From assembly GCA_013365365.1 (NCBI GenBank), contig JABVXU010000331.1:1-62454 (forward strand): 62,454 nucleotides of DNA, read 5' to 3'. This DNA comes from Cruorifilaria tuberocauda. Lineage: Eukaryota; Nematoda; Chromadorea; Rhabditida; Onchocercidae. The translations under genes and the position numbers were made by a program. Shown piece by piece: positions 13,563 through 28,620 of the stretch. Numbering within the stretch: position 1 is the first letter of the stretch; every line of letters starts with the position of its first letter. The notes under the pieces are model-generated. The model worked only from the letters and a program-made list of their open reading frames with translations. It had not been told where the DNA came from and did not search any database.

Positions 13563-16500
13563 TTTTATTCATACGCACGTAATAATGGAAACAATGTTAT
13601 GTGTAATTTAAAAAATTTATATAAATTTTCAGTCATATCATTCGTTTCTTTTCTTTCCTTCTTTTTTCATCTGAAATAATTTTTTTGAAATTAAAAGTAT
13701 TATATCTATTTGCCGATGATTTAATGTTTTAATTGCATTCTGTTCATCGATCTATCAAATTGCATTCTGTACAATTTCAATCATTCCGAGCAAATTGCTA
13801 CATACTTAAAGTGTAATGTTATTTTTAAACTTTTCCTCTTCTTATTACAGTTTACACCTTAGTACCTTTTATTCAATATTCCCTTTGTTAAATTTTCCTC
13901 TTATCAAATTTGTCCCGATCAAATGATTACATCAAATATTAAGGAATTAAGTCTTCTTCCCATATCTTCTCAATTTTCCTAATTTTTTTCCAGAATGTAA
14001 CTGTCAGAAACAATAGACATCAGAAAGAAAAGATATGTTGCAAACGATTAGAACAGAAATGATTAAATTAAATCAATTCAAGTAAAATATATTTGGAAAA
14101 ATAACTAATTTCGTTCAAATTTTGAATAAGTAAAGACGAAGAAAGAAAAAAAAGTACAAATTAGAATTTAAAACAATCTATTAAAGTAAACAAATTGAAC
14201 ATAACAATCAATTAAATTGAAATTTCTTCTTTCTTTCGATAATTATTACAATATTTAAATGATCAAAAAAGAATATTTTTCTTGCCATTTCTCTCTTTCT
14301 CTTTCAACATACAAAAAACTTTCTTAATAAAAGATAAAAAGTACAGTCACAGCTATTTTTTCTTTCTTTGCCGTTTAAAATAATTTACCATGTAGAAGTC
14401 ATAAAAATGAATTGCTATTTTGTATTAAAATTACATTTTTCAATTGAAATGAACAACAGGACTTTTTTGATATTATCTTTTTTCCTTCAATCCTTTTCTG
14501 GTTCTTTTTCTCTCTCTTCCTTATTATCAGTTAACTATAAAAAGATCACTCTTTCTAATCTTTTCTTGCCTAATTTATACTTATTGCAAATCTTAATTTA
14601 TCTTACTATTAATTTTTTCTATCTTCTTTTTTCCCTTTTAATTAAATAAAAATATAAAATGGAATTTGCGCGATATATCCTTCAATCTTTTCTTTTTTTC
14701 TTTTTCAAAATAAACATATGTATTCCTTCTCTTTCAAACATTGCCATGTAAATGATTTCTATTTTAATTTAATTTTCCGTTCAAAATCATTCGTCGAACA
14801 TTCCGTTCTCATATTGCCCTTTTTTCATGCATTTTTAAATTTCACAATTATTTTCATGCACTTCAGCAAAGAAGTGAGATTTCATTATGATTGGATAAGG
14901 GAAAGGATAAGAAATTTGATCGTTTGATTTTTATAGCTTTCATTTTTCCTTCATTGAAGCATTTTCCCATCTATTTGAGCAAATTATAATTATTTTTGAA
15001 CAGCTTCTCTTTTTCCTTACTAATTTTATTAGTTTGTCGCTTCACTGAGCAGCTGTTTTGTTAAATGTTCATGTGATGTTTGATTTTAGTATTTATAAAT
15101 GAGCATGTCGAACTTTCATGATAATGATGACAATGATAACACTGGAAAAAAAAACAGAAATAATTTTTTTCGGTCTCCAGGATTACTATTTTAGATTAGA
15201 TTAAATTCACGGAGTATTTCGCAGAGTGATAGCACAATAAATATTTTCATATTATTGATAGCAATGATAAAAAACGTAGAAATAATTATAACAGCTAATG
15301 ATAGAGATATGCTTAGCATATAGTAGTGATTACTTTGAAAACTTTTTGTTTACCATTTCCACAAAATTGTCATTTTTTTCCGATTTTTTATTTCCCACAT
15401 AATAAATTAAAGTTCAATCATTTGTAATTGAAAAGGATTATCTAAAAGAATCGTTCAATCAAATTTTCCAATAATTCCAAGTTATTGTTAGAAATAAGTA
15501 CTCTATTTAATTTGTATGTTTATTGAGAGAATTTAATAGTTTCTCTTCTATACTTTGAATAGAATTTAATTTAAGAAATTGAAAGAATTTACTTATCTGC
15601 AAAATTGATTACATTAATAAATTAACATACTCTGTTACAAGTACTGATTAAATTAATTACGCACTATAACATTTATCAATCAACAAAATGATTCCTGCAC
15701 TTTTTCTTCATTCCGTTTCTCATATTTACTTTTATTCAAAGAGCAGAAATTTTAAAAGAAAAATAAAAATGGGAAAGCGTAGAAGAAATTTCACCAATAA
15801 TTTACAGTACAGTTTTGAAGTAAATAATATGTATTTGGTAGAGAAAAAGTTTGTTTTATTTCATTAAATACTTAAATAATTAATTGCATTTGCCTTTCCA
15901 TTCAAGTATAAGAAGATTTAATAATTCAACAGCGATTCAATGCGCGGCAATCATTTCCAGTACTATTAAATTTTAAAATTTCTTCGCTTTTTTTCCTTTA
16001 TGATTGTATTAGCTTGGATTGTTTAAAAAAGTACGATGAAAATATATTAAAACAAACATTTCAATTTCCAACTTTTTCAGATTTATTAATTGCTTTCCTT
16101 TGCATAATATGCCTTTTTCCTTTTCATTTCACTTTAATTTTTCTTTTACCTTTCTTATCATTTCCCTATTCCAATTCTCTTCTCTTTTCAAATATAATTT
16201 CATTTGATTTTTAGTTCTTACTGAAATAAATGATTTCCTTTTTTCATTCATTCAATGTTTCATTTTTTTCAATTTTCCTATAAAATCATTTCTGTTAATT
16301 AGATGTGAGAAAAATTAGTTTTTTATTCCATTTTTTCGTAAATAATACATTTCATTTTCATTACAATAAATTATCAATTAATTTTAAATTGTGCTCTATT
16401 ATTAATTGAAAATTTGTGCTTTTCATTCAAATCACGCAAATAACATTTTACTTACCTTTCAAATCGGTTAATTAAGGTTTATTATCCTTTATATCACCTT

Positions 16501-17854
16501 ACTTTTACTTTTTCTGCTGAAATTTTTTCCGCATCAATTTCGATCTTAAGCGCAATTTATACCATAAAAATACAAATTTCTTCATTGAATTGGAATAGAA
16601 ATATGCATTAAATGATTGATGATTAAGCATAATGATTAAGCTTTCTTTATACTTCAATTGCAAATAATTTACACAATCAAATAGGTCATTTTTAACCACT
16701 GCTATGACTTTTGATCAGTCGTAAGCTTTTATTACCAGCTTACATCGAAGTATAAAATTATAAACTGATATGTGTTTGGAACCAAAAACGGAAAATATTG
16801 AGGAAGTTGGAGCGGAACTTTCTCGTCAAATTTGCGCCCTTTTTTTAATTTCATTTATTATTTCATCGTTACGATCAAATTTACTTTTTCCTCTGTGCTC
16901 AAAATTTCTTCTTGCTTGGAATCATTTTTTTTTCTCGAAATTTCCAATCTCTTTTTTAAAGTAAACAAAAAAATTCATCAAATGAAAATCACCTCTAATT
17001 AGCAGTTTTGAATAAAAATAAATGATAGCGATTAACTATTCCTATCACAGATGTAAAGGAAATTTATACTTACTTCTTCTTCCTCCTTTATTTTTCTATT
17101 TCATTCAGTAAAAGTATTTTTTGATGTATCGCTCGCTGATTGATAGATTTGCTAACATTTGTTTACTCAAGTCAAATTAATAGTTGAAAATAAAGTAATG
17201 AGAAAAGTGCGAAGAATAAGAGGAACGGAAAAAGGCCAAATTCAAATTACGCACATGATGAAATTCTGTGCGAACAAAAAAGTAATATGCAAAATTCGAA
17301 AATATGAAATAGATGATATGACGTATTGAGTAATTAGTAATTAAATTTACGTACGATATTAATTAATAAATACGAATAGTTGCAACTGTGGTGACAGTAA
17401 TAGTAATAACAACAATAACACTGCTAATGATAATTATATTATTATTAATATTTTAATTATTCGTTATAAATAGTGATAGAAAAGTGATTTCGAGTTCTAT
17501 CTCTTTGACTTACTCAACCGGAAATTCTGCTTGCTTTTTTGTGAAAAAAATTCCGAAAAAAACTGCCCTTTTAACTCTAAAAAAGATGCCTTGATTTATT
17601 TGATAATTGATTTTTTAAAAGCAGCTGTTTTCGCTTATTGCTAAATTAATAGATTGTAATGAGACTAAAAATTTACTTTTTTTATTAAAAGATTTTTGCA
17701 CTATTACAAAAATAATACTGCCATTCTAAAAACTTCTTACAAAAAAGGGCAAACAGGAAAAAATATACAACGAAGAAAATGGAAAACATATTTCAATTCA
17801 AATTCGTTAAATTAACTTTTTTTTCGATTTGTTTATCATAATGATGCCTCAGAA

Positions 17855-17885
17855 ATATATATACATATATATATATATGTATGTA
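17855..17885. repeat. TA-rich microsatellite
   Basis: Alternating TA units with a few C/G interruptions, self-complementary. A similar short TA run lies at about 61080-61095. Confidence 0.8.
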
Positions 17886-18605
17886 TTTGTTACTTGTCTT
17901 TTTTACTGCTTAAACATAAGTTATATTTGAGTAATTATTATTTTTCTAGTATTTTTCCATATATAAGTATTGCTGTAACAAAATTTAAAATTATAGTATG
18001 ATGTCATCGATAAATTTAATTGTCAACGGTTAGATGGCGTGGATAGTTAATGACTGACACGTCTCTTAGAACACTGAAACCACTTCAAATCTTCGACATA
18101 ACGCTTGACATTTAGTAAAATACAATAAATCTCTCAGTGTCAGCGCAATTATCCCATTGCTTAGTTTAAATCGAAATGAATTTCGATATTTCCTTGTCTT
18201 AGAAAGAATTTTCCTGTTTTTAGACATGAATTGTAAGGATATACAATGTAAATTAGCGAATAAAGATATCGAATTTTCCTTAATGCATGATGATTAAAAA
18301 TCTAAGATTCCTTTTTTCAAAAGTTAAAAACATGCAATCCACTAAATTAGTTTAAAATTACTAATTTCATTAATAACAGTTAACTGTTCTACAATCTTGA
18401 GATTCATAAATTTAACTTGTGAAATGTAATGATTGATTTTAATTTTGACGTAAGGGAGGCTTTTTTTTTAATTTCAAATTCGACCATAAAAGTAAATATT
18501 CGCAATTTTACAGAACTTTTTTGGAAGGTTAATAATGAAATTTCACTACGAATTGCATTCACAATTCAATTTTCTTATCCTTTGCATACTTGCCCACTTC
18601 AATTC

Positions 18606-18667
18606 TCGCGGTAAATTCATCAAAGTTCAAATTCATTCAAATTTGAACTTTGATGAATTTCCCGTGA
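18606..18667. repeat. Near-perfect inverted repeat (hairpin), 6-base loop
   Basis: The arms 18613-18633 and 18640-18660 are exact reverse complements over 21 bp and are separated by the six bases cattca. After one mismatched pair the stem continues outward for about six more pairs (18606-18611 with 18662-18667, including one G-T pair), giving about 27 paired positions in 62 bases. The size is that of a small-RNA precursor, but the pairing is more perfect than in a typical animal pre-miRNA. A small foldback element or a cruciform-forming palindrome is an alternative. No T-run terminator or gene is adjacent. Confidence 0.85.
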
Positions 18668-21169
18668 AATTTTTCGAACTCGATTTTTGTGTTGTTGAAT
18701 TTGTATTTTTGTTATTATAATAGATTATTTATTTGTGCACGTTTAAAATTATTTCTTTAATTGCTGCCGCTCTTGGAAATTCAATTAATTTTTAAAGATG
18801 AAGATAAAATATTCAATTGCTGATGATAGGATCTGACTCCGCAGATATAAAATTATCATAAAAAATGGACATAAATATTGTTAATAGCAATTAGTTCATC
18901 CAACAAGTTTTATTGTAATATCAAAAATTAGAAGAATTCTATGTTTGACATCATTAAAATTGATCATTATGAATACTAAATATTAATTTAGTACTTTTTT
19001 TTCATTTGAATTTAGGGGATTGAAATTATGTTTTGTTAATTCTGCTCTTGTCAATGCGGATGAAATCGGGAAGATAAAAAAGTGTAAATTCCAATTCAAA
19101 ATTGGTCACTGTTACAAATTTATTTGCTGATTTTTTTCGAATATGTAAAGTTTGTTTCCAATCGATAGCATTTTGGAGAAAAAAGCCAATCAAAAATTCA
19201 TATTTCAAAGAATCGTTTCATTTTCGATCCCTCTTTGCCGGAAGACAGAAGATAACGTTCTTATCATCCCCTCTTCCTTTTTTCTTATGTTTCAATTTCA
19301 CTGATTTTTACTACAGATATAAGCTGGAACTCAAGCTCGACTCTTTTTGAATTACGACATTATAGCTACAAAATGGAACAACTGTTATATCGAGAAATTT
19401 TAGCAAAAAAACGAAAAAAAACAGTGGAAAATTAGGAAGTAAGCCCTGAAATAGATTATTTCCTGCTCATTTTGTTGATTTTCATTCATTTTAAAATTTT
19501 CCTTTATTTTTATCTGTTTTTTAAGCTTCTTTTTTAGTACTTTAAAAAGAAAAATGTATAGGGAAAGAAAGAGGAAAGCGAGAGGGGCAGAATTAAAAAG
19601 GAGAAAAAAGATGATAAAAAAGTGAAACATACATAAAGAGTTTAAAAGGAAAGGAAATTGATGCAAAATCAGCTTTTTGGCTTTCTCGGATTTTAATTGT
19701 AGGCTGTTAATTAGCCGTCGGTCGAAAGGATCTCGGGAGAACCCTCGGACTCGAAGTAGAACGATTATTCCAAGTCATTTGATAACCTCCCATTCCAGAC
19801 GAAAACCCGTACAAATTGTTATCCGTTCTAAATCTTTTTGTTGAATGTTTAGCAGTGCTAGTTCCTTTTTTCGAATTTTAATTTGTCAATTTTTATTCAT
19901 TGATTTATTGGTATTTCGATTTGACCATTTTGTTGTATAAGCATTTGTTATCTGGCATGTCACGGGTGCTACACCAATTCATTATAAATGAACAACACTT
20001 CATCATTCGCGGTTTCCTGACCAGCACGAAACAGAATGTATAATTATTTGCAGAATGATAAGTTTTGATTGGTATCAGATGAGAAGTAAGTAATTAATTA
20101 ACAAATTAGGAAAATTGATTAATGAAACAAGTTGATTTTCAAATGTTGAAATATTAATAGCACACTCTAATTACCAATAAATGGTTTGACAAGCTTAATA
20201 TAGATACTAAAAGTAATGGTCAAGTTTGCTTAGTAATGCTAAAATATGACGAAATATTCTTAAAACAAATGGTATGGAAAGGAGTTGTTGAAAATTTTCT
20301 TTTAATACTTTCATTTCAATTTGACAGGCATAATTTGAAATAATAGTAAGTTTAAAGTTTGAAAATAAAGAAAAGGAGGAGTGAAAGAAATTGATTCGAT
20401 GATTGGTGTGGATGTTTTAGAATTTAAAATATCGATCGAATTCATAAAATTATTATAATGATAAATATATGAATGAGATCAGCTGACTTTGTTTACAACA
20501 TGTCATCATAGATTAAGGATGATTGGAAAAAATTCCTTTTTTCATTTGCTTCCATAAAAAACTGTACAGTGCTAATATCCTCCAAATCATCAAATATTTC
20601 GCACATTATTTATTTATTTATCTTTTTGGCTAAATTTGCGTAAGAAAATATCTCAACTGTGATATTTTAATAAAGTTGTAATAATTTTAAAGAAATACGA
20701 AAGTATCATTTGTTATATTAAATTTTGATGAGGTCTTAAAGAGATTTTCATTTATTGCTTGGGTTTTAGTTAGTGTGAAATTTGTAAGACCTAAACTTTG
20801 TAGATTTATTCATCACTTCTCGATAATTTAATTTACTCAGGTTTTTGCTAACCTAAAATAATAACAAACCTAAATATATTTTCATGGATTAAATATCACT
20901 CCATTAATTACTACTCAATAATGATAGAATTAATCTTAATTATTTTACCTACAAGAAGCATATCTCTTCTCTTTCTTTTCATTTCTTTGCCTACTTTCTG
21001 TTACTTTTTTTGAAAGTTCATATTTCATGTTCAAATGGTAGTGTACTAATTTAGCAGTTTTTTTGAAGTTTTCAGCAAAAATATGACACTGTAGAATCAG
21101 CTTGAAATATCCATGAGATGAAACTTTTTTTGTCAAGCAAATTTATCAAAAATTAAACACTGAAGGAGT

Positions 21170-21550
21170 TAATAATGACAATAATATTAATACTAATAAT
21201 AAAAACATCAACATGGTTGGCAGTAATGTTGATACTAATAATAACAATGTTGACAATGATTAACGACAGATTAATAATAATAAACAAAGAATAATTAGTG
21301 ATAACATTAATATGAAAGACTGCGATTGAAATTAACGACAGCAATGTTAATAATAAAAATTTTATACGGTACTGGTATTAACATACAATAATTTTAACAA
21401 TGACAGTAGTAATAGTAACAATAAGAAAAGTGATAATGACAAGAAGAAATAATAAGCGATGATTCAGATATTAGTAGCAACAACAACGTTTGGAGATGAT
21501 TAGTGATAATATCAGTATTAATAACGATGATGCTGGCAATAATTTAATAA
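21170..21550. repeat. Long degenerate AAT/GTT/GAT triplet tract
   Basis: About 380 bases dominated by AAT, AAC, GTT and GAT triplets with scattered substitutions. It creates artificial Ile/Asn-rich open frames. This is an old, mutated triplet microsatellite. Confidence 0.8.
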
Positions 21551-24500
21551 GCATGACAGATATCAGTCATATATTGTGTAAGAAAACTTGATTTATTTAT
21601 GAGTGATTTGTTTATTTATACACAATCTTAATTCGTATTATGTCTGCCCACAGTTGCTTACTTCTGCTCATTCTCTTCAAGTATTAATTCTTCCTATCTA
21701 TTGACTTATCATCCAACTATTATTTTCATTCCTTCAAAAATCCTTTAACATCTGCTTTGGTCTTTCCCTTTCTCCCTTCTAATTCATATATGAAATGAAT
21801 ACCCTTATTTACACTATGTCTTCCTTTCTCTTGTTTTCCTTTGACCTTTTATCATTTTTCAACTCATCAATTATCACCACCGTTACCACTTCAACAACCC
21901 ACCAAGTATAAAGAGTTTCTTTTTTGTCATGCGAATAATATATTTTTTTTGAAATTTTTTTAGCCGCTTTCTCCTGCTACAGAATGATCTTTTTTTGAAA
22001 TTCACATTTTGCAACGAATTGCAGTTATTACTATTGATAATCTATTAATGCAACCATTATCAATAACATGATATCATATCATCATCAATACTTCTACGGT
22101 ATTTTCATATGAATTGGGAAGTATGGGCTCAATGAATGCGCGGTCCCAAAAAAGTACTTAAAAGGCAATAAGAAAATCTCCAATATAATAATTTATGTAT
22201 TTTAAAAAGGTACACTAGAATTTTCAACCTCTAATATCATCAGGAAAAGCACTACATGGGAAACTTCTAGTAGATTCATTTTCTTAATGAAGTAAATTCC
22301 TTAAATTTAATTCCAATTTAGATTGATAATTTCTATTTCACTTCATTTTAACTACAACACAAAAAATTTTATTTCCACTCTATATTTATATGAACTATGG
22401 ATTTTATTTTATAATTTCAATTTCCCATCAATCATTACTCCTTTATGGTAATTTTGTTCAATCAGATTGTAAATAAATAAAAAAATTCTTCAAAAATTCA
22501 CAAAAGTTCATGAGAATAATTATTATCGTACCATCAAGCGCTTAAAACTATTTAAATTTATACGATATCAATCCCATTCTTGAAACTGATCCATTTTCGA
22601 TCCAAGCTGTCTATCTATCCATCTAATTATTGAAACAACTGATGCTCCACCATTTCATTGTCCTGAACGTCAACAACAACTAATTTTTTGCTCTTTAAAA
22701 CATTTACAGCAAGCAATTTATTCCAGTGGAACACGAGAATTTCCTTCTTTCGCTTTACTGAAATGCACCTATGACTTCCGTTTCAGATTTATTAATAGAA
22801 TGTAATTTTAGGCAATTATCATAAGTTATTCGGTTTCTTTACTTCCTGCAAACTGTTTTAATTACAATTTTGTTTTGAAGTATTCCTTTCTCTCAATCTG
22901 AACAACTCTTCGTTTTGATTACAATTCAAATTTGCAAAGTTGTACTGGTATTGTATGAATGATAAATATTAATAATTTCTATTCAATATACTCCACTCGA
23001 AAGGAATTCACCAATTTCTTCTTTTGGTAACAAAAAAATTTTAAGTTAAAATTTCATAAAAAGTTTTTTAAATTGCCATGAAATGACTTGAAGTCTTTTG
23101 TTATATGATATATTCCTGAAGAATTTGTTTAAAACTTAGCACTCAATCAAATCACAATTAACAATATATTCTGAACCAATTAAATTGTGAAAATATTTTT
23201 ATAAAACATTTGCAACAATTTATCCAGCACATTAAAGTTAATATATATTTAAAATACAAAATGATTTTTTGTTTTCATTTTCCTGTTTTTAATTGCTTTG
23301 TTTGAATGGTAAATGTACAGATATTAAGCTTATTTCTAACTTCTTTGCTGCATTAATGTTTCATTTCATTTAATTGATTTCCATGCAAATTGATAAATGT
23401 TGGCATATTTTTATTGCAATGGCCTCTGCTTATTCATTTACCAAAATATTTACACATAATAATGGGTCTGATAAGTGGATTAGGGCGGAAAACTTGGGGA
23501 CACCATTAAGCTTCCAACCATAGCTTAAACCTTCTAAGGAAATCATAATTTCTTAACTTACTATGCTCCTCTTATTGATAGTCAATAAATCCCAATCAAT
23601 TTATAAATTGTAGCCAATTTTTGACTAGTCAAATTTTTGCGGACTAATAATGAAATTTTCAGTAGTTAACTTAAGGGAAGATAAATATATTTAGAGTTTA
23701 AAATAAAAACTTTAAAATGAAATGATTTTTTTATCAAAAATTCGAAGCTAATGTTATTACTTAATTGATTATAATTTATCAGTAGTTGTTTCTTCTCTTT
23801 CATTAACTGTACGAAAATCAAACGTTTGCTTTCTTTAATGAGCATTTTCCGCTTGGAAATCAATATTTAAGTATTTGAAAATGAAACTGAAAAACTGATC
23901 ATACACTATTGCAGGATTACTAGCTATTATGTCAGTGCAGGAATGGATTGAAAAGCAATGTTTAACGTTCAAATCTGGCAACTCAAATTCCATTTCTTCT
24001 CGAAAGGTTAGGATAAAATGAGAATATTAAAATTAAATTAATACTGGAAAAAATTTGGAAAAAAATTCAAATTATGGTGAAACTAAATATTGCAGCACTC
24101 AAATTTACAAGAATTTGGATATTAAAAATTTTAATTTAAACATTAGAATTTAATACCGAAAATTAAAGAAATTCAAACTATATATTCATTGCTAGTAATT
24201 AGTTGTAATCTCCATTATTTCTATATTTCCATAGATCTGATGATTAAATTAATGAGAGATGGAGTGGAAAAGTGCAAGTTCTGGAAGAAGAATAGACAGT
24301 TTAGAAAAGTTTTAATTTTAAAGATTCTCTTTATCTCATCCAATTGGATCTTCTTCGATGGCACTTGTTTGATTAACAAATATTAGGACACTTCATGACT
24401 GATTGTATCTATTGCTTCCACTTCATTACTGCCACTACTACTACTGCTAATACTATACTATTACTGATATTACTATCACTTCAACTATTGGATCAAAATA

Positions 24501-24999
24501 TGCAAATTATAACGCTTGTCAATATAATCCGAATTATGTGCTCATTTCAAAGATGGCTAATTATTTTTGTTAGAGCTGTTCTTTTTGCAAACACTACTTG
24601 ATACTTTCAATATTTTGATAATAAAATTGAAAATTTCTTTTGAAAAGACGTTTGATAATGATATTTTTGCCCTCATCTTATTTGTGTTGTAAGAAGAAAA
24701 AAGGAAAATGAATTATTTGAATGTCTGTTCAACTTGTCAATGGTCAAAGTATTAGTAATGATGTTGTGATACATATCCACCTGTTATTAATGATAATTGT
24801 AGGTAAGAATGAGAATAAGGAAATGAAATTATTCAGTGATTAAAGAAAAACAATTCTTTTCACGCAGAAAAATATTTCTTACGTTAATCAACCATATCAA
24901 ATATCATTTCTTCTCGACTTCCATTCTTTTTTATAAGCCAACAATGAATATAACCATCGCTGCTGATTCCTCTTTATTACTGAAATAATTGTAATTATC

Positions 25000-25135
25000 A
25001 TTAAGCTTTATCATTATTTGATTTCATCGTCGTTATCGTCATTATCACTGCAGCAGTCATTCTACTAGAAATCAATCACGATGATATCATTTTTGTTATT
25101 ATTATTCATCATTATCATATCACATTTTGTTATCA
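25000..25135. repeat. Degenerate ATT/ATC triplet tract
   Basis: Repeated ATT, ATC and GTC/GTT triplets, with the pyrimidine-rich form on the plus strand. Read on the minus strand it contains several GATAAT units. Confidence 0.75.
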
Positions 25136-28029
25136 TGAGAAGAGAATTTTTTCCTTCTATAATATTATGTTAAATTAATTTATTCCAATTAATAAAATAA
25201 GTCATTTAGACAAGTAATTAATAGGTTAAATTACTTGGTGTCATGTAATTCATGAAATGTAACCATGAAATTATCTAATTGATTGAAGAGATTAGTTAGT
25301 TTGGTATAGTATGATTTAAATTGCCATGAAATTGCATCAAACATGTCAAGAAAATTCGTTGCAAGATTTCGATTGAAGAATAATAATGTCCTAAGAGCAT
25401 TTTTAAACCATACATCAAAATGAACAATCATGATGAATTGTTGTTTTTAATGCTTTACGTTCCTCAACTTCATCTTACCTTAAGGTTTTTAACTTGAGGA
25501 AAAAAGATTTGAAGAAATGAAACGAAAAAAGAACTTAATCTGTCAAAGTTGAATTTAAAATAAGTGTCTGTCAAAAATGCTAGCAGTTATTGTACACGAA
25601 ATTCAATGTAATCTCAATATTTTCTTTTTTCATTATTTGATGATATGATTTCCATCCAATTTTCAGCATGTCCATCACATGGATGAAGTTGTTTGTATAC
25701 TACAGTACGTATCTTATCTTCTCCGATAATCTGCTCTTGTAAATTACTGTGGACTTTCTGAGGATAACATGCATCAGAATATCTTATTTGTATAGCTTTT
25801 AAAAATCTTGATAATCATAATAAAATAATGATGTAATACGATATCTTAATTATCAAAATTACTATATTTTGAATTTTCGACAATAACTTTTAGTTTATTA
25901 ATTTAAAACATAAAATCGAATATAATTAGGAATCATTCCAATACATCCAATACATTCATGGTGATATGATAATTCAAAGAAAACATTCAATGGATTTATG
26001 AAAGGTAAAGCCAGATGGTTCAAATAATGCCTCGGCTAACAGCAAAATCCGTCGTCGATTGCTGCAAAGAAAGAATCAAGAAAATTTAAAATTTACTTAG
26101 AACTTTAAATATGTTTCCCCTCACAAAGGTTATTTGCTCAATCGCATGAATGTTATGTATCCGTTGAGTTGACCTTTATTATTAGTGGCCATAAAAGATT
26201 CATCATCTTAAAACAAAAGGAATATGCCCATATTGCCCTGAGGAAGAGGAAGCAGTCTAATCCAGCTTCAATCGAATTATGGCTCCCTTATGATCCTTTC
26301 CTACTCTTTCTTCGGGAATCATTTCCCATTTCACATCCTTTTCATCCTCAATATTATCTATTCTCTTTTATTTTATTTTTCTAAAATACTTCATATTTCC
26401 GAGATGTTCTCATTAATATTATTGTTGCATTAAACCATTCCAATTACAATTCCATAATTTTAACACTTTAATTAATTCATATTCATCTTTTATAGCTTAT
26501 TTCCGGTATATATTTAGGAATGATATTGTAATTCGGAAAGCGACTTGGAAATTTTGAAAATTGTATACGATAATACTATTCATAATACAAATATCATAAA
26601 AATAGTTTATTGCTATCTGAGGGAATTCCTGAGCGATATATTAAAGAACGGATTAATTTGCATGTTTAATCAGAAATTATCGGATTGCAATTTCATAAAT
26701 TTAATTTTTAAATTAAATGCTATTCATTACCAAATATTCCAGGTTATAGTTCAATATTTTGTTTATTGAATAATTTATAAACAAATCGATTTGCTTTTAT
26801 TTATAAAGAGATTGGTATTTAATTATTATTTACATTTAGTAAATAAAAATTCAATGAATCAGGTATTAATTGATTTAGGTGAAAAATTGAATAATGTGGA
26901 ATGGAACTATTCTTCGCTATCTCTGTAATTTATCATAATTAACAATAGTTCGGGAATTTTCTTGATTTCACTGGAATCTCTGAATTTGTTTTCACTTCTA
27001 AGTAAATGAGTCTATTTACCAACGAATTTAAATCCCATATTTATTATCATTTCATTTTCTCCAATTCATGCATCTTTCTTGGCTAAATAGGAATTTTTTA
27101 TCAGTTATATTATTATTGTTAACTATATTTGCATATCACTTATATGATTTTCTTTAAGTCAACACAAATTAAGACATTGCAAAATTTCGTAGAGCTTTTA
27201 CATTTCAGTTTGCATCGTTACTTTTAAAATAATTTTGGAATTTCAGATAAAAATAGATTCAAAGTGATTGAATTATATTTTACTGTATTTGTTCGCAAAT
27301 TTTATGATTATTTTTGAAAATTTATGATTATTGAAAGATTTTTTATGCTTTCTTTCCCTTCTATCCGTAAATATTTGATTCTCGAAAATGTTCCCACCGA
27401 GTTGGTTAATATTTTAGGAACTTTAACTTTTCAAGTTTACAAAGTGATAAATAGATAATATTTAGAAATTGACGTTTATCAGGTCGAATTGTTAATTATC
27501 ATTTAACATTAGAAATGGAAATGAAATACTAAAAGTGGTGCATATTTCTTCTTTTGAAATTTCAGCTTAATTTATTATTATTTAACGACGCTTAATTCGT
27601 AATTCGTTTCTATAAAAAATTGTCGCATAAGCAAATAATTTATTTGAAATCACTTAATTCTAAAAGTTGGGATTTTAAAACTTAAAGTTGGATTAAATAC
27701 TAGAATATGTCATGAAAGTGTGGCCAACACTATTAGAACTACCCTTGACATATATCATTGTCATTTTTATTGATATCATATCACCGACAAAAATCATTCC
27801 TTTTTGATTTTTTGCTTTTTCTTTAAGCAATTACTAAAAACCTTTTATGAGTAAACTTACAAATAATTTAAGTAATTAGTACCATTCCTTAATACTTATC
27901 CTAATGGTTAATAGCGTTATATTATTCTGTAAAGTTATTATCTTTTATTTTGCAATTAATATTGATAAATTTGCGTGATTTTATAATTTGTTACTTTTAA
28001 TCTTTTATTAGTTGCTACTATATCCATTA

Positions 28030-28185
28030 CTCTAACTTTACTACATATCATTATTATCATTACTATTATTATGAATTATTACTATTATTATCAGTATAAT
28101 TATTGCTATTATCATTGTTACGATCATTCTTGTTGTCATCATTATTTTCATATTTATTATTAATTATTACTGCCTTAATATTATC
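28030..28185. repeat. Degenerate ATT/ATC triplet tract upstream of cfi-1
   Basis: About 150 bases of ATT, ATC, ACT and GTT triplets ending roughly 760 bases before the cfi-1 start codon. The minus strand carries several GATAAT/TGATAA units, which coincide with the WGATAR consensus of GATA factors. This may simply follow from the repeat unit. Confidence 0.75.
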
Positions 28186-28399
28186 ATCTCAGCAGTGCAA
28201 TAATTGCAATTGCAGAAGAAAAATTTCCATGATTTAAATGTTTATAATTTGATTGTGAATTTCGGAAATAACCTAACATCGTTGTAATTGTTACTGTCGT
28301 CATCAACATTAAAACAATCATGACACTCTTATCACCATTATTATCACAGTCATGATCTTCACCGTTCTCATTCATCGACTATCATAGTAAAGATAGCTA

Positions 28400-28620
28400 T
28401 TTATCAGCGGGTGGTTCAATCGAGTGATTATTCGAGAGATGCTTAGAGTGAAGAGAAGCTCCTCCCCGAGTCACTTCTCTATCCACCAATCATATGCTTC
28501 ATACAACATTATGCTCTATCCTAGATCGGTCCATCCATTTATCCTTCAACTTCCTTCCCTCAATACTGCAATCACAATTATCACTCCGTAGATCACGCAC
28601 TGATTACACCTATCATTTTA
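28400..28620 (+). promoter_or_regulatory. Possible proximal promoter region of cfi-1
   Basis: A less AT-rich patch begins about 550 bases before the cfi-1 ATG, after the triplet tract. It contains clusters such as ctcctccccgagtcac and a CCAAT-type sequence near 28485. I see no TATA box I would trust. The assignment rests on position and composition only. Confidence 0.25.

Noticed and set aside
19690..19800. GC-richer patch considered as a tRNA or other structured RNA
   Set aside because: No cloverleaf or known RNA motif could be formed on either strand.
19960..20045. 54-codon open frame ending FIIRGFLTSTKQNV
   Set aside because: It has somewhat coding-like composition but no splice borders, start or homology I can name; kept only as a GC-richer patch.
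21153..21344. Ile/Asn-rich minus-strand frame
   Set aside because: It is translated from a degenerate triplet microsatellite and has no start or splice context.
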